NCBI GenBank assembly: GCA_041287865.1 | Contig: JBGGMV010000066.1 | Coordinates: forward strand, 81,695-145,694 | From: JAPWJZ01 sp041287865 | GTDB taxonomy: Bacteria; Pseudomonadota; Alphaproteobacteria; Micavibrionales; UBA2020 | DNA length: 64,000 nt | Direction: 5' to 3' | In this document: in pieces, positions 51,738-60,470 of the stretch | Layout of the letters: each line of letters begins with the position of its first letter | Position numbering within the stretch: position 1 is the stretch's first letter | Program-made: the position numbers and the translations under genes | Notes under the pieces: generated by a model | The model's input: the letters and a program-made list of their open reading frames with translations, nothing else | Told to the model about the DNA's origin: nothing | Databases searched by the model: none

Positions 51738-52262
51738 CTATCCCAATTGCCGTGGCGGTTTTGGCGCGGGCGGTGCGGGCGGCTGCGGGCCCGTCCATGC
51801 GCCGATTGCGCCGTCTTTAATCTCGAAACCGAAGCGTTGCAGCGATTTTTCCAGCGCGGGCACGTCGAGGTCGCGCTCCATGATCTCCGCGATCACCTGC
51901 AGCTGCGTTCCTTCGAACATCTGCGGGCGCAGGCCGTAAACGGCGGAAAGCTTCAGCATCACTTCGCCCGCGCGCGCCTCGGGGAATTTTTCGCTCTCCA
52001 TCAGCTTTTCCGCGGTGTGCAGCGTGGCGGCCATGGCTGCGGGGCCGATGGTGGCGCGCGGCTCGCAGCTTTGTTCGCGGCAGAGCTCGATGCAATCCAG
52101 CAGGTATTCGCGCACGGCGGCGGGGCCAGCTGCGTCCATCATCTGCATATACATGCCCGCGCGCATATCCAGCAGCGCTTCTTCATCGGTCAGCTTGTAG
52201 GCTGGATCGAAGCTCTTGGCCATCAGCTGCTGCAGGCGGGTTGCGGGTGTATCGTCGGTCAT
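51738..52262 (-). CDS. Helical protein in ankyrin run
   Basis: The product has 174 residues, helical and soluble, starting MTDDTPATRLQQLMAKSFDP, with a Pro-rich tail (PQPPAPPAPKPPRQLG). Its first bases overlap the stop of the ankyrin gene at 52259 by 4 nt, so it is translated with it. The Cys-rich helix (YLLDCIELCREQSCEPRA) is unusual. Nothing matches a family I know. Confidence 0.68.
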   Translation of the reverse strand: MTDDTPATRLQQLMAKSFDPAYKLTDEEALLDMRAGMYMQMMDAAGPAAVREYLLDCIELCREQSCEPRATIGPAAMAATLHTAEKLMESEKFPEARAGEVMLKLSAVYGLRPQMFEGTQLQVIAEIMERDLDVPALEKSLQRFGFEIKDGAIGAWTGPQPPAPPAPKPPRQLG

Positions 52263-52858
52263 GCGGGTTTCGGTGCCTCGACAGCGGGAGCTGCAGGCGC
52301 AACTTCGGGTGCAGCTGCGGGCGCGGTTTCTTTCTTCGGCGCGACGGCTTCGAACAGTTTTTTAATTTCAGGCGTGCTGAAGGCCGCAGCCTCCGCCACC
52401 GTTTCCGAACCATAACCGGAAGGGATGGTGGCCTCGGGGTCGGCGCCGGCCTCCAGCAGTTTCTTCACCGCCTCCGCATTACCCTTTTGCACCGCGCGGC
52501 CCAGTTTCGTGTAGCCGTAGTAATCGCGCGCATCGAGCGCTGGCGGGTTGAATTTATTGTCGACAGCCTCGACCGCCGCGCCCGTCACCTTGCCGACCAG
52601 CGTGCCCGCCAGCTTGGCAAAGATCAGCCCGCCCACGATGCCCAGCGTGCCCATCGCCAGAACGCCAGACGCGCCCAGCGCGACGACGGTGCCGATGGTG
52701 ACGCAGCGCTCGGCAAACCTTGCGGCGCGGGTCAGGTGGTCGGTGAAATATTCCTTGGGATCGTTTTTGGTGGCAGCGCCGCGCAGGACAAGTTCGCCCA
52801 GCGTCCACGAATGCGTGGAATGTCCGTTCAGCCATTTCGATATGTCTTTAAGTGCCAT
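52259..52858 (-). CDS. Ankyrin protein with membrane segment
   Basis: This 199-residue protein has a hydrophobic region at about 52-92 (GTVVALGASGVLAMGTLGIV; GGLIFAKLAGTLVGKVTGAA), then two ankyrin repeats (TKLGRAVQKGNAEAVKKLLE; AAAFSTPEIKKLFEAVAP) and an Ala/Pro tail ending VEAPKPA. It lacks the shared K-P-L tail. GGAGAC lies before its ATG. It overlaps the next gene by 4 nt and lies 51 nt after the one upstream. It might span or bind membranes; this is inference. Confidence 0.8.
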   Translation of the reverse strand: MALKDISKWLNGHSTHSWTLGELVLRGAATKNDPKEYFTDHLTRAARFAERCVTIGTVVALGASGVLAMGTLGIVGGLIFAKLAGTLVGKVTGAAVEAVDNKFNPPALDARDYYGYTKLGRAVQKGNAEAVKKLLEAGADPEATIPSGYGSETVAEAAAFSTPEIKKLFEAVAPKKETAPAAAPEVAPAAPAVEAPKPA

Positions 52859-52909
52859 GGGGCGAGTCTCCGGTAGAGCTGCTGGACTATACGCCCTAAT
52901 ATGGCAAAT

Positions 52910-53605
52910 TCAAGAAGAGAGTCGGTTTGCCTTAAATTTCAAAGGCTTGTGCACGGCCACAGCCGCGCCGCTGCCCTCTTTCATCTGGGCCTGTATAAGG
53001 TCTTCTTCCTCCCGTTTGCGGATCAGGGCCAGTTCGACCACGGGGCGGAAATTGCTGTTCTCGGCGTTCACCGACTGGCCGGCGGCGTTTTTGATGGAGG
53101 CATCTGCGCCCAGCGTGACCAGCAGGCGGATCATGCCGCTATCGCCGATCGAAGCCGCGACATGCAGCGCGGTCGAACCCGCATCGTTTTTCGCATTGAT
53201 GTTCGCGCCCGCCTGCACCAGCGCTTCCGCCGCCGTGCAGGATTTGCCTTCGGCCGCGCGGAGCAGCGGCGTCGCGCCGCCCTTCAACCTTGCATCGGGG
53301 TTTGCGCCCAGCGCCAGCAGCAGTTTCGCGATGCACGACCGCGTCACCCGCAGGCAGGCCCAGCCAAGCGCGGTTTCGCCGCCGTTATCCTTCGCCTCGA
53401 TATCCGCGCCCGCAGCGACCAGCGCTTGCACCATTTCCGGCTGCGTATGTATCGCGGCGATATGCAGGGCCTTGCGCCCGTCGGTGCCGGGCATGTTCCA
53501 GCCGGTTGCGTCTGGATGCGCGTGCAGGATATCGACCGCCGCCTTCACCTGCCCCAGCTGGATATGCTCGAAAAACTGTTCTTTCAGCGCGTCCATTTCG
53601 TTCAT
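52910..53605 (-). CDS. Ankyrin-repeat protein with tail motif
   Basis: This 231-residue protein has five ankyrin repeats (about 30-180: KALHIAAIHTQPEMVQALVA; TALGWACLRVTRSCIAKLLL; TPLLRAAEGKSCTAAEALVQ; TALHVAASIGDSGMIRLLVT). A linker rich in Glu/Asp precedes the tail AVAVHKPLKFKANRLSS. Its start overlaps the stop of the gene at 53602 by 4 nt. It belongs to the ankyrin run. Confidence 0.88.
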   Translation of the reverse strand: MNEMDALKEQFFEHIQLGQVKAAVDILHAHPDATGWNMPGTDGRKALHIAAIHTQPEMVQALVAAGADIEAKDNGGETALGWACLRVTRSCIAKLLLALGANPDARLKGGATPLLRAAEGKSCTAAEALVQAGANINAKNDAGSTALHVAASIGDSGMIRLLVTLGADASIKNAAGQSVNAENSNFRPVVELALIRKREEEDLIQAQMKEGSGAAVAVHKPLKFKANRLSS

Positions 53606-54309
53606 GGTGCGGCCTTGCGGAAATTGATCGGCTTGCGCACGGCGACGGGCGTGTCGCTGCCGCGCCTGACCATGTCGATCTGGTTCTGGATGAAGGCCTG
53701 TTCCTCGGCCCTGCGCTCCGCCGCGCCCGCGATAAAGGCGGTGAGGTTGGCGTCGCCCTGTCCCGCAACTTCGCCCGCGTCATTCCTGATGGTGGTGTCG
53801 ATGCCATGGCGGATCAGCAGGCCCATCATCTTCCGGTCGTTGCCGCCCGCCGCGCAATGCAGCGCGGAATAGCCGCTCTCGGCCCGTGCGTTGATATTCG
53901 CGCCGGCGGCAATCAGCGCTTCGGCGAGTTTATAGTTGCCTGTGCTGGCCGCCATCATCAGCGCCGTATCGCCGACCGAAGAGGTGGCATCCACGTCCGC
54001 GCCGGACTCGATCATAAAAAGGGCGAAATCCGTTTTTCTGCATTCCGCCGCCTGCTGCAGCGGCGTATTCAGCGATTTGTCTTTCAGGTTCAGCTTCGCT
54101 CCGGCCTCGACCAGCAGGCGTGCAACCTCGACCTGCCCGAACAGCGCGGCCTGATGCAGCGGCATGCGCAATCCGCCGCCCATCAGCTTCATGCCGGCTG
54201 ACACTTCCATGCCCCAGTTGGCCGATCCGGGCAGCTGGGTTTTCACCATCTCCAGATCGCCGCGCGCGATGGCGTCGAAAAATTCGTCCTGTGTGATACG
54301 ATCCGCCAT
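53602..54309 (-). CDS. Ankyrin-repeat protein with tail motif
   Basis: This 235-residue protein is set to start at the ATG at 54309, which overlaps the previous stop as TAATG; the longer frame would run 43 residues into the upstream gene. It has about five ankyrin repeats (PLHQAALFGQVEVARLLVEA; TPLQQAAECRKTDFALFMIE; TALMMAASTGNYKLAEALIA; SALHCAAGGNDRKMMGLLIR). It ends PVAVRKPINFRKAAP with the shared tail. Member of the ankyrin run. Confidence 0.88.
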   Translation of the reverse strand: MADRITQDEFFDAIARGDLEMVKTQLPGSANWGMEVSAGMKLMGGGLRMPLHQAALFGQVEVARLLVEAGAKLNLKDKSLNTPLQQAAECRKTDFALFMIESGADVDATSSVGDTALMMAASTGNYKLAEALIAAGANINARAESGYSALHCAAGGNDRKMMGLLIRHGIDTTIRNDAGEVAGQGDANLTAFIAGAAERRAEEQAFIQNQIDMVRRGSDTPVAVRKPINFRKAAP

Positions 54310-55082
54310 TACAGGCCCGCCTTCAGCCGGAGCGGCTTTTTCAGCGTCATCGGCGCTTTCGTGCCGTTGCACATATCGGCGATGGCCTGGTTGAATTCCG
54401 CCGCCTCGGTCAGCAGATGGCCGTCCTCGCGCGCGCATTTGACGATGAAGGCGGCCATGTCGTCGCCGGCGGTCGCGCGCGCGGCTTCGATAACGTCTTC
54501 GCCGCGGTTATTCTTCAGATCGGTGCGCGCGCCGTATTGCAGCAGAAGCCTGACCGCTTCGGGGCGGTTGTTCATGGCGGCGAAGCCGAGCGGCGGCGTG
54601 CCGTCCTCCGCCTGCAAATCGGGGTTGCCGCCTTTTCTCAGCAGCATCCCGACGATGGCGGTATTGCCCGAACAGGCGGCAAAAAACAACGGGGCAAAAC
54701 CCGGGTGGCTGTGCAGGTCGGGGTTGGCGCCGCGCTCCAGCAGCAATTCCACCAGGTCCTCGTACGTGCCTTGCGCGGCGAATTGCAAAGACGTCGATCT
54801 GGTGTCGCCCCAGTTCAGGCTGTCGACCGACGCGCCTGCGTCCAGCAATATCTCGGCGATGTGGCGATGGCCGCTCACGCAGGCGAGATGCAGCGCATCG
54901 GCGCTGCTGTCGGGAAACTCCGCATTGGCGCGCCGCCAGTTGACGGCATTGGGGTAAAGGGCAAGCGTTGTCACGACGCAGGTGTGGCGCCCTGTGTCGG
55001 CGGCGGTGAAGAACTCCGCGACGGCCTCGGGGTCGACGCCCTTGTCTGTACCGGTGTCATAGACGTAGGTAATATCGGTCAT
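54309..55082 (-). CDS. Ankyrin-repeat protein with tail motif
   Basis: This 257-residue protein starts at the ATG at 55082, which overlaps the upstream stop (ATGA). The N-terminus MTDITYVYDTGTDKGVDPEA is shared with the next gene upstream (IAYTYDTGTDKNVEPEG). Four ankyrin repeats (about 55-190: DALHLACVSGHRHIAEILLD; APLFFAACSGNTAIVGMLLR; PPLGFAAMNNRPEAVRLLLQ) follow. The end is PMTLKKPLRLKAGL. A paralogue of 55082. Confidence 0.88.
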   Translation of the reverse strand: MTDITYVYDTGTDKGVDPEAVAEFFTAADTGRHTCVVTTLALYPNAVNWRRANAEFPDSSADALHLACVSGHRHIAEILLDAGASVDSLNWGDTRSTSLQFAAQGTYEDLVELLLERGANPDLHSHPGFAPLFFAACSGNTAIVGMLLRKGGNPDLQAEDGTPPLGFAAMNNRPEAVRLLLQYGARTDLKNNRGEDVIEAARATAGDDMAAFIVKCAREDGHLLTEAAEFNQAIADMCNGTKAPMTLKKPLRLKAGL

Positions 55083-55861
55083 CACGCCCCCGCCTTCAGC
55101 TTCAGCGGGCGGTGCACGGGCAGCGGCGCCTGCGTGCCCTTGCCCATGTCGTCGACGATATCCCGGATCGACTGGTCGAAGGCGTCCTTCAGCCGCTTGT
55201 TGTTCTCCCAGAAACCCTTGACGATGACATCCGCCAGCTGGTGGTTCATGGTGCCGTTCACGATCGTCGGCACGTCGCGGCCGTCCTTGTCGGTGGTGTC
55301 GATGCGCGCGCCATGGCGTAGCAGCAGGTCGATCATGTCACGGTCGCCGTTGGAACCCGCGAAGGCCAGCATGGGCACGTCGCTGCCGCCTCTCGCGTCG
55401 GGCGACGCGCCATGCTGCAGCAGCAGCTCCGCCAGATCCGTCCGCATCGCGCAGACCGCATAGACAAGCGGCGCATAACCGTCCCCGTCGCAGAGGTTCG
55501 GGTTCGCGCCGCCCTTCAGCAGCGCCTCCACGGTTTTGCAGTGATGCGCGTTGACGGCCGCCTGTAGCGGCGTCGATTTCGTATCGGCCCAGCAAAGGGT
55601 GTCGACCGGCGCATGGGCGCGCAGCAATATCCCGACGATCTCCGCCTTGCCGTTCTGGGCCGCGACATGCAGCGCATCCTCGTCATGGCCTTCGACGTCC
55701 GGCATATGGCGTTTCCAGTGGATGGCGTTCGGATACATGGCGAGCGTGACGGCGACGCCCTGATGCTTGCCCTCTTCCACGCAGGCGAAAAACTCCGCGA
55801 CGCCCTCGGGCTCGACGTTTTTGTCCGTGCCGGTGTCATAGGTATAGGCGATGCCAGCCAT
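55082..55861 (-). CDS. Ankyrin-repeat protein with tail motif, heads the run
   Basis: This 259-residue protein is set to start at the ATG at 55861, in line with its paralogue at 54309; the frame could start nine residues earlier. Four ankyrin repeats lie at about 55-190 (DALHVAAQNGKAEIVGILLR; TPLQAAVNAHHCKTVEALLK; APLVYAVCAMRTDLAELLLQ; PMLAFAGSNGDRDMIDLLLR). It ends PLPVHRPLKLKAGA. It is the first gene of the ankyrin run and so near the run's promoter, which I cannot place. Confidence 0.88.
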   Translation of the reverse strand: MAGIAYTYDTGTDKNVEPEGVAEFFACVEEGKHQGVAVTLAMYPNAIHWKRHMPDVEGHDEDALHVAAQNGKAEIVGILLRAHAPVDTLCWADTKSTPLQAAVNAHHCKTVEALLKGGANPNLCDGDGYAPLVYAVCAMRTDLAELLLQHGASPDARGGSDVPMLAFAGSNGDRDMIDLLLRHGARIDTTDKDGRDVPTIVNGTMNHQLADVIVKGFWENNKRLKDAFDQSIRDIVDDMGKGTQAPLPVHRPLKLKAGA

Positions 55862-56121
55862 GCGCTTGAAATTCCTCCAAAATGGCATTTACCATAACAT
55901 AAAGAGAGGGAGGGAGTCAACCTATGAGAATGGTATCTAACTTATTGTTTTTAATTGCTTATTTTAAACTGCAATAGATGAAATTGTTAGGCTTGTAGTA
56001 AGCAAAAAATAATTCAGAAGTTCAGAGCAAATTGTTGTGAGGCTTAGGAGTGCTTGCCATCGCTATGCAGCGCTCCTAAAACTGCATTAGTTCAAAAATC
56101 TTTTAGAATTGAGTACCAAAT

Positions 56122-57858
56122 ATGGATCCATCATTAACGGTTGGGCGTGTTAGTCACTTTCTTGATTCTCATTTCAATGGGCTGATTGATTTAGACGATG
56201 TTGCAGGTCTTGAAGATAAGAGGAAGGTATTTTTAACTCGAGCCCTTGCCGCCAATTGCATCATGTCGTTGACAGACGCTGATGCTGAGAGCTCAGCAAA
56301 ATGCGTAACGGACGGCTACAACGATCTTGGATTAGACGCGATATACTTCGATGATGCGCTTAATACTCTGTATCTCGTTCAAAGTAAGTGGAATCAAGCT
56401 GGCAAGGATACCATCGAGTTAGGCGACTGCCATAAGTTTCTAGAGGGGGTGAACGCGCTTATAAGATTAGATTTTGCAAATGCAAATGAAAAAATTCAAA
56501 AAAGATCTTCTGAGCTTACATCTATCATTATGCGACCCGATGTGCGCATATCCTTGATACTGGCTTATACAAGCGCAAATCCGCTCGGCGGACATATTGA
56601 GAATTGTATTAACAAGTTTTTAGCAGATCAAAATAATGTTGGTGACACGGACGTATTTACATCTGAAACTTTTGATCTCAAGAGAATTTATTCACAGCTT
56701 GGCTCCTCTTCTAGTCGGAACATAAAGCTGCAAATTGGCTTAAAGGAATGGGGAACAACTGACCTTCCCTATCGCGCATACTATGGGCAAGTCATGCTAT
56801 CAGATATAGCGCGATGGGAAAGCCATGGAAAATTGATCTTCGATAAAAACTTAAGGTTTTATCGTGGCTCCACCGAAGTAAATGATGCAATGGAGAACAC
56901 AGTAGCAAATTCCCCTGAATGTTTTTGGTATTTCAACAATGGTATCACCATCCTCTGCAATAGCATTTCAAAGGCAGCGTTAAATGGTAAGGAACGGGAT
57001 TTCGGTACGTTCGAGTGCCAAGGAGTTAGTATTGTTAACGGGGCGCAAACTGTAGGAGTGATATGGGATAGAGCAAGAAAAGAGCCTCATTACTTTAATA
57101 ACTCGAAGGCAAAGGTTCATGTCAGGCTGATCTCGCTAGAGAATTGCCCTGAGGGATTCGACGCAGAAGTAACGCGTGCGACAAATACACAGAATGAAAT
57201 TAAGCACCGTGATTTTGCAGCTTTAGATGAAGTTCAGCGAAGGCTCGCGCATGAGATGACTCTCGATGGAAAAAAATATACCTTTAAATCTGGAGATGAG
57301 GATCCTAAGGATCAAGACGGTTGTACAATCGAAGAGGCCACAGTAGCGCTTGCTTGTGCAGATCGTGATGTGACATTGGCAACTCTAGCGAAACGCGAAG
57401 TGGGGAGCCTTTGGAAAGATGTTAGTAAGCCGCCCTACACTGATATTTTTAGTCAAAAGACTACCGCGCGTGATATGTGGCGTGCGGTTCTTATTTACAG
57501 AGCCGTGAACCAGAGGTTGAAGAATATCGATTTCCGGGGCCTTCCTCGGGGCGAAGCTGTTGCGGTTCACGGAAACCGTTATATTTTACATTTAGTTTTT
57601 CAAGACCCCACTGTGATTGGCTTTAAGAACTCCAAACTGTCAGAGAGCGAAATCCAAGACCGAGCGATAAAGGCCGTGAACGCTATTGCTGTAAAAGTTA
57701 TTAGGGCAATTGATGGGAAGTATCCAAATGCATACTTGCAGACTTTATTCAAGAACGCCCAGAAATGCGAAGAGCTCTTGAACATGGATGCGCCGGCTCA
57801 AAGAACATTATTTGACGAGACAAGTGATGGCCCCTACCTCCGAGAAGTCGAGGGGTAA
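56122..57858 (+). CDS. AIPR-family abortive-infection protein
   Basis: This 578-residue protein matches the AIPR (abortive infection phage resistance) family in its central part: YRAYYGQVMLSDIARW, KNLRFYRGSTEVNDAMENTV, FWYFNNGITILCNSI and SIVNGAQTVGVIWD. The N-terminus has a nuclease-like GLDAIYFDDALNTLYLVQSK (D-x(n)-[QE]-x-K, the mark of restriction-endonuclease folds). It is probably a phage-defence nuclease. Codons are AT-rich against neighbours, a sign of transfer. There is no partner gene on the same strand. No clear ribosome-binding site. Confidence 0.85.
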   Translation: MDPSLTVGRVSHFLDSHFNGLIDLDDVAGLEDKRKVFLTRALAANCIMSLTDADAESSAKCVTDGYNDLGLDAIYFDDALNTLYLVQSKWNQAGKDTIELGDCHKFLEGVNALIRLDFANANEKIQKRSSELTSIIMRPDVRISLILAYTSANPLGGHIENCINKFLADQNNVGDTDVFTSETFDLKRIYSQLGSSSSRNIKLQIGLKEWGTTDLPYRAYYGQVMLSDIARWESHGKLIFDKNLRFYRGSTEVNDAMENTVANSPECFWYFNNGITILCNSISKAALNGKERDFGTFECQGVSIVNGAQTVGVIWDRARKEPHYFNNSKAKVHVRLISLENCPEGFDAEVTRATNTQNEIKHRDFAALDEVQRRLAHEMTLDGKKYTFKSGDEDPKDQDGCTIEEATVALACADRDVTLATLAKREVGSLWKDVSKPPYTDIFSQKTTARDMWRAVLIYRAVNQRLKNIDFRGLPRGEAVAVHGNRYILHLVFQDPTVIGFKNSKLSESEIQDRAIKAVNAIAVKVIRAIDGKYPNAYLQTLFKNAQKCEELLNMDAPAQRTLFDETSDGPYLREVEG

Positions 57859-57917
57859 TTAATTCTTCGCATTAAGAGGAATAAGAGTTAAAAATCACAA
57901 ACTGGAAACATGCAGCC

Positions 57918-58436
57918 ATGAAAATCTTCCTCGCCCTTTTTGCCCTTATGCTTGTGGTCATCCCCGCGCTGGCAGCCGCGCCGCAGGAAGGGCAGCGGGC
58001 ACCCGCTTTCACGCTGCCCGCGCATGACGGGACAAGCGTTTCGCTGGACAGTTTCAAGGGCAAATGGCTGGTGCTCTATTTCTATCCCAAGGACGCGACG
58101 CCCGGCTGCTCGGTCGAGGCGCATAACTTCCAGGCCGATCTTGAAAAATACACGGCGCTGAATGCGACTGTCGTGGGCGTCAGCACCGACGATGTCGCCA
58201 GTCACGTAAAATTTCGCGAGGCACAGGAACTGACCTTCACCCTGCTGTCCGACACGGACGCCTATGTCAGCACGCTTTACGATTCATCCATGACCATGGG
58301 TTTCGCCACGCTCTCGGCCCGCAATACATTCCTGATCGACCCGAAGGGGATTGTGCGCAGGGCCTATATCTCCGTCGATCCCGCCACGCATAGCGCGGCG
58401 GTGCTGGCCGATCTTGCGGAGCTGCAGAAGAAATAA
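57918..58436 (+). CDS. Exported peroxiredoxin (Bcp/PrxQ type)
   Basis: This 172-residue protein has a signal peptide (FLALFALMLVVIPALAAA) and the AhpC/TSA domain with VLYFYPKDATPGCSVEAHNF. The peroxidatic Cys is C64. In Bcp the residue five places later is usually the resolving Cys; here it is His69, so the enzyme is probably 1-Cys type and needs an outside thiol. It removes peroxides in the periplasm. It converges on the ankyrin gene at 58439 with a 2-nt gap. Confidence 0.88.
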   Translation: MKIFLALFALMLVVIPALAAAPQEGQRAPAFTLPAHDGTSVSLDSFKGKWLVLYFYPKDATPGCSVEAHNFQADLEKYTALNATVVGVSTDDVASHVKFREAQELTFTLLSDTDAYVSTLYDSSMTMGFATLSARNTFLIDPKGIVRRAYISVDPATHSAAVLADLAELQKK

Positions 58437-58438
58437 AT

Positions 58439-59230
58439 TTATTTCCTGTACTGTAACGGCTTGCGTGCCGTGATGGGCTTGATCGAACCCTGCCGCAGCA
58501 CGTTCAGCGCCTTTTGCTCGCGCGCGGCTTCTTCCATCTCGTTCATCTCGAAAACCTGTTCGGCGTAATCCTCGATGAAATTGGCAAGGTCGTTCTTGCC
58601 TTCCGATCTTGCGCTATTGGCGGGGGTGAAGCCTTCCCCGTCGACGGTGTCGACGTTAGCGCCTCTTTCCAGCAGCAGGCGGATCATTTTCCGCTCGTCG
58701 GCGTGGCCCTCGAGTTCGATCGCGCCATAGACGGCTTCGTGCAGCGCGGTGCGGCCGTCGCTGGTCGCGGTATTGACGCGCATGCCCGCGCGCAGCAGCA
58801 GCTTCGCGCACTCCAGGCTGTTGTTGCGGGCCGCGCGGTGCAGGGCGGTTGCGTTTTTGTCGCCGCGCAGGCTGTGCAGTGCGCCGCCCAGCATCAGCGA
58901 TTTCATCGCATCGTCGCTGTTGTTGGTCGCGGCGTCCATCAGCGGGGTTTCTCCTGTCGCGTCGGCGTCGTTGACGCGGGCGCCGGCCTCCAGCAGCAGC
59001 GTGACGATCTTGCCGCGGTCATGCGCGGCCGCGATATGCAGCGCCGATTTCTGGATGTATTCGTCGCCGTGTTCCTCGATGCGCGTCGCGTGCACCAGTT
59101 TCGGATATTTCGACAGCATGCGCGCGACATAGGGCACGTGGCCTGCCTCCACTTCGTCGAGGAAGCGGTCGGTCATCTCGGGGCGCCACCGTTGCGGTTT
59201 CGCTTTCGTGTTGAACTGCTGTTTGGCCAT
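58439..59230 (-). CDS. Ankyrin-repeat protein with tail motif
   Basis: The product has 263 residues from the ATG at 59230 (a start at 59245 is also possible). About five ankyrin repeats lie at about 45-220 (SALHIAAAHDRGKIVTLLLE; TPLMDAATNNSDDAMKSLML; TALHRAARNNSLECAKLLLR; TALHEAVYGAIELEGHADER). A Glu-rich helix follows and it ends PITARKPLQYRK with the shared tail. It is a single gene. Confidence 0.85.
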   Translation of the reverse strand: MAKQQFNTKAKPQRWRPEMTDRFLDEVEAGHVPYVARMLSKYPKLVHATRIEEHGDEYIQKSALHIAAAHDRGKIVTLLLEAGARVNDADATGETPLMDAATNNSDDAMKSLMLGGALHSLRGDKNATALHRAARNNSLECAKLLLRAGMRVNTATSDGRTALHEAVYGAIELEGHADERKMIRLLLERGANVDTVDGEGFTPANSARSEGKNDLANFIEDYAEQVFEMNEMEEAAREQKALNVLRQGSIKPITARKPLQYRK

Positions 59231-59532
59231 GTTTTGACATAACACAATGTTTCCACGGGGGCAAGTGGGGGTGAGTCGCCGTGGTTTCGGCGCTCTTTCT
59301 TATGAAATACAAATAAAATTACCCGCCAGCAAAGCGGGGCGGATGTTTAGTTGCAGGCGAACAAACGTTCACGGCAATTTTCGGTTTATTTTCATGTGCT
59401 TGTTGACATTGGTGCGCCGCAGCAGCATGTTGCGCGCATTGAAGAACGCGGGGAACCCGCATCGAAGCAGACTAACGGGAACTGAAGCAGCCTTAGAAAG
59501 CTTAGACCCGAACCAGAGAAACAGGTGTGAAG

Positions 59533-59763
59533 ATGAAAAAGATGATGTCGATTTTTGATAACGAGAAAGACTTTGCGGATGCCCTCTCGCGCGCCTTCTG
59601 CGCGGCGGCAGAGCTGCCCGGCGTCAAAGCCGAGCGCCGCACTGAAAGCTACCTCGATCATTCCACGTCGCAATTCATCATGGACCAGCTGAACGGCAAA
59701 CGGCGCCGTGACGGCTGGGACCAGGGCTGGCACAACGGCTTCCCGCCGCCGGTTCAGCCGTAA
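59533..59763 (+). CDS. Small protein of unknown function
   Basis: This 76-residue protein starts near MKKMMSIFDNEKDFADALSR (a GTG at 59527 adds two residues). The first half is helical and the second is Arg/Trp/Pro-rich (KRRRDGWDQGWHNGFPPPVQ). AGG lies before it. It lies beside an ankyrin gene on the opposite strand. No family is recognised. Confidence 0.6.
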   Translation: MKKMMSIFDNEKDFADALSRAFCAAAELPGVKAERRTESYLDHSTSQFIMDQLNGKRRRDGWDQGWHNGFPPPVQP

Positions 59764-59831
59764 TAATTCGCTTCGACCGCATGCTGTGCATGCCGATCGA
59801 AAAACTGGCGGCCCCGTAACACGGGCCGCTT

Positions 59832-60470
59832 TTATTTTGGCTTGAAGGCGAGGGGCTTGCGGACGGGGAGGTCTTCATCGATCCCGTCTTTGACCTTGCG
59901 GCCAATCGACGCGATCTGCGCGCGGGCCTTGTCGTCGAGGAATTTCTGCACGACGTCGGCCAAATTCGGGCGGCCGTCCTCGATATGGCGTTCCTTTGCG
60001 GCCGTGAGCGTGTCGCGCCCCTGCTTGTCGGGAACGTCGGTGCGCGCGCCGCGGCGCAGCAGGTAGAGCACCGTGTCGACCGGCTTGCCGTCCAGCGTGC
60101 CGCAGCAGGCGGCGCGGCGCATCACGTTATAGCCCCAGTCGTCGATGGCGTGGATATCGAAGCCTTTTTTCTCGACCAGCCATTTGACGGTCGAGAAATG
60201 CCCGCCCTGCGCGGCCAGATGCAGCAGCGTCATCTTCTCGTCGGTCAGGAAATTCAAGTCGGCGCCCGCATCGTCCATCATCTTCAGCTGCTCCAGCCGC
60301 CCGTTGCTGGCGGCGGCGTGGACGGGGAGGTGGCGGTTCTTGCGCTCCTCACCCCAATGGGCGGCATCGGGGCTTTCGGCAAGGATCTGGCGCAGTTTTC
60401 CGGCCCCGCCATCGGTGGCGCAAGCGGTAAAAAGCTCGGTCAGTTTCGGGTCCATGGGTTCCAGCGCCAT
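59832..60470 (-). CDS. Ankyrin-repeat protein with tail motif
   Basis: This 212-residue protein has three to four ankyrin repeats (about 40-150: LPVHAAASNGRLEQLKMMDD; TLLHLAAQGGHFSTVKWLVE; NVMRRAACCGTLDGKPVDTV). It ends DEDLPVRKPLAFKPK. Its ATG directly adjoins the stop of the gene at 60471, so the two are co-translated. The shared tail is present. Confidence 0.86.
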   Translation of the reverse strand: MALEPMDPKLTELFTACATDGGAGKLRQILAESPDAAHWGEERKNRHLPVHAAASNGRLEQLKMMDDAGADLNFLTDEKMTLLHLAAQGGHFSTVKWLVEKKGFDIHAIDDWGYNVMRRAACCGTLDGKPVDTVLYLLRRGARTDVPDKQGRDTLTAAKERHIEDGRPNLADVVQKFLDDKARAQIASIGRKVKDGIDEDLPVRKPLAFKPK

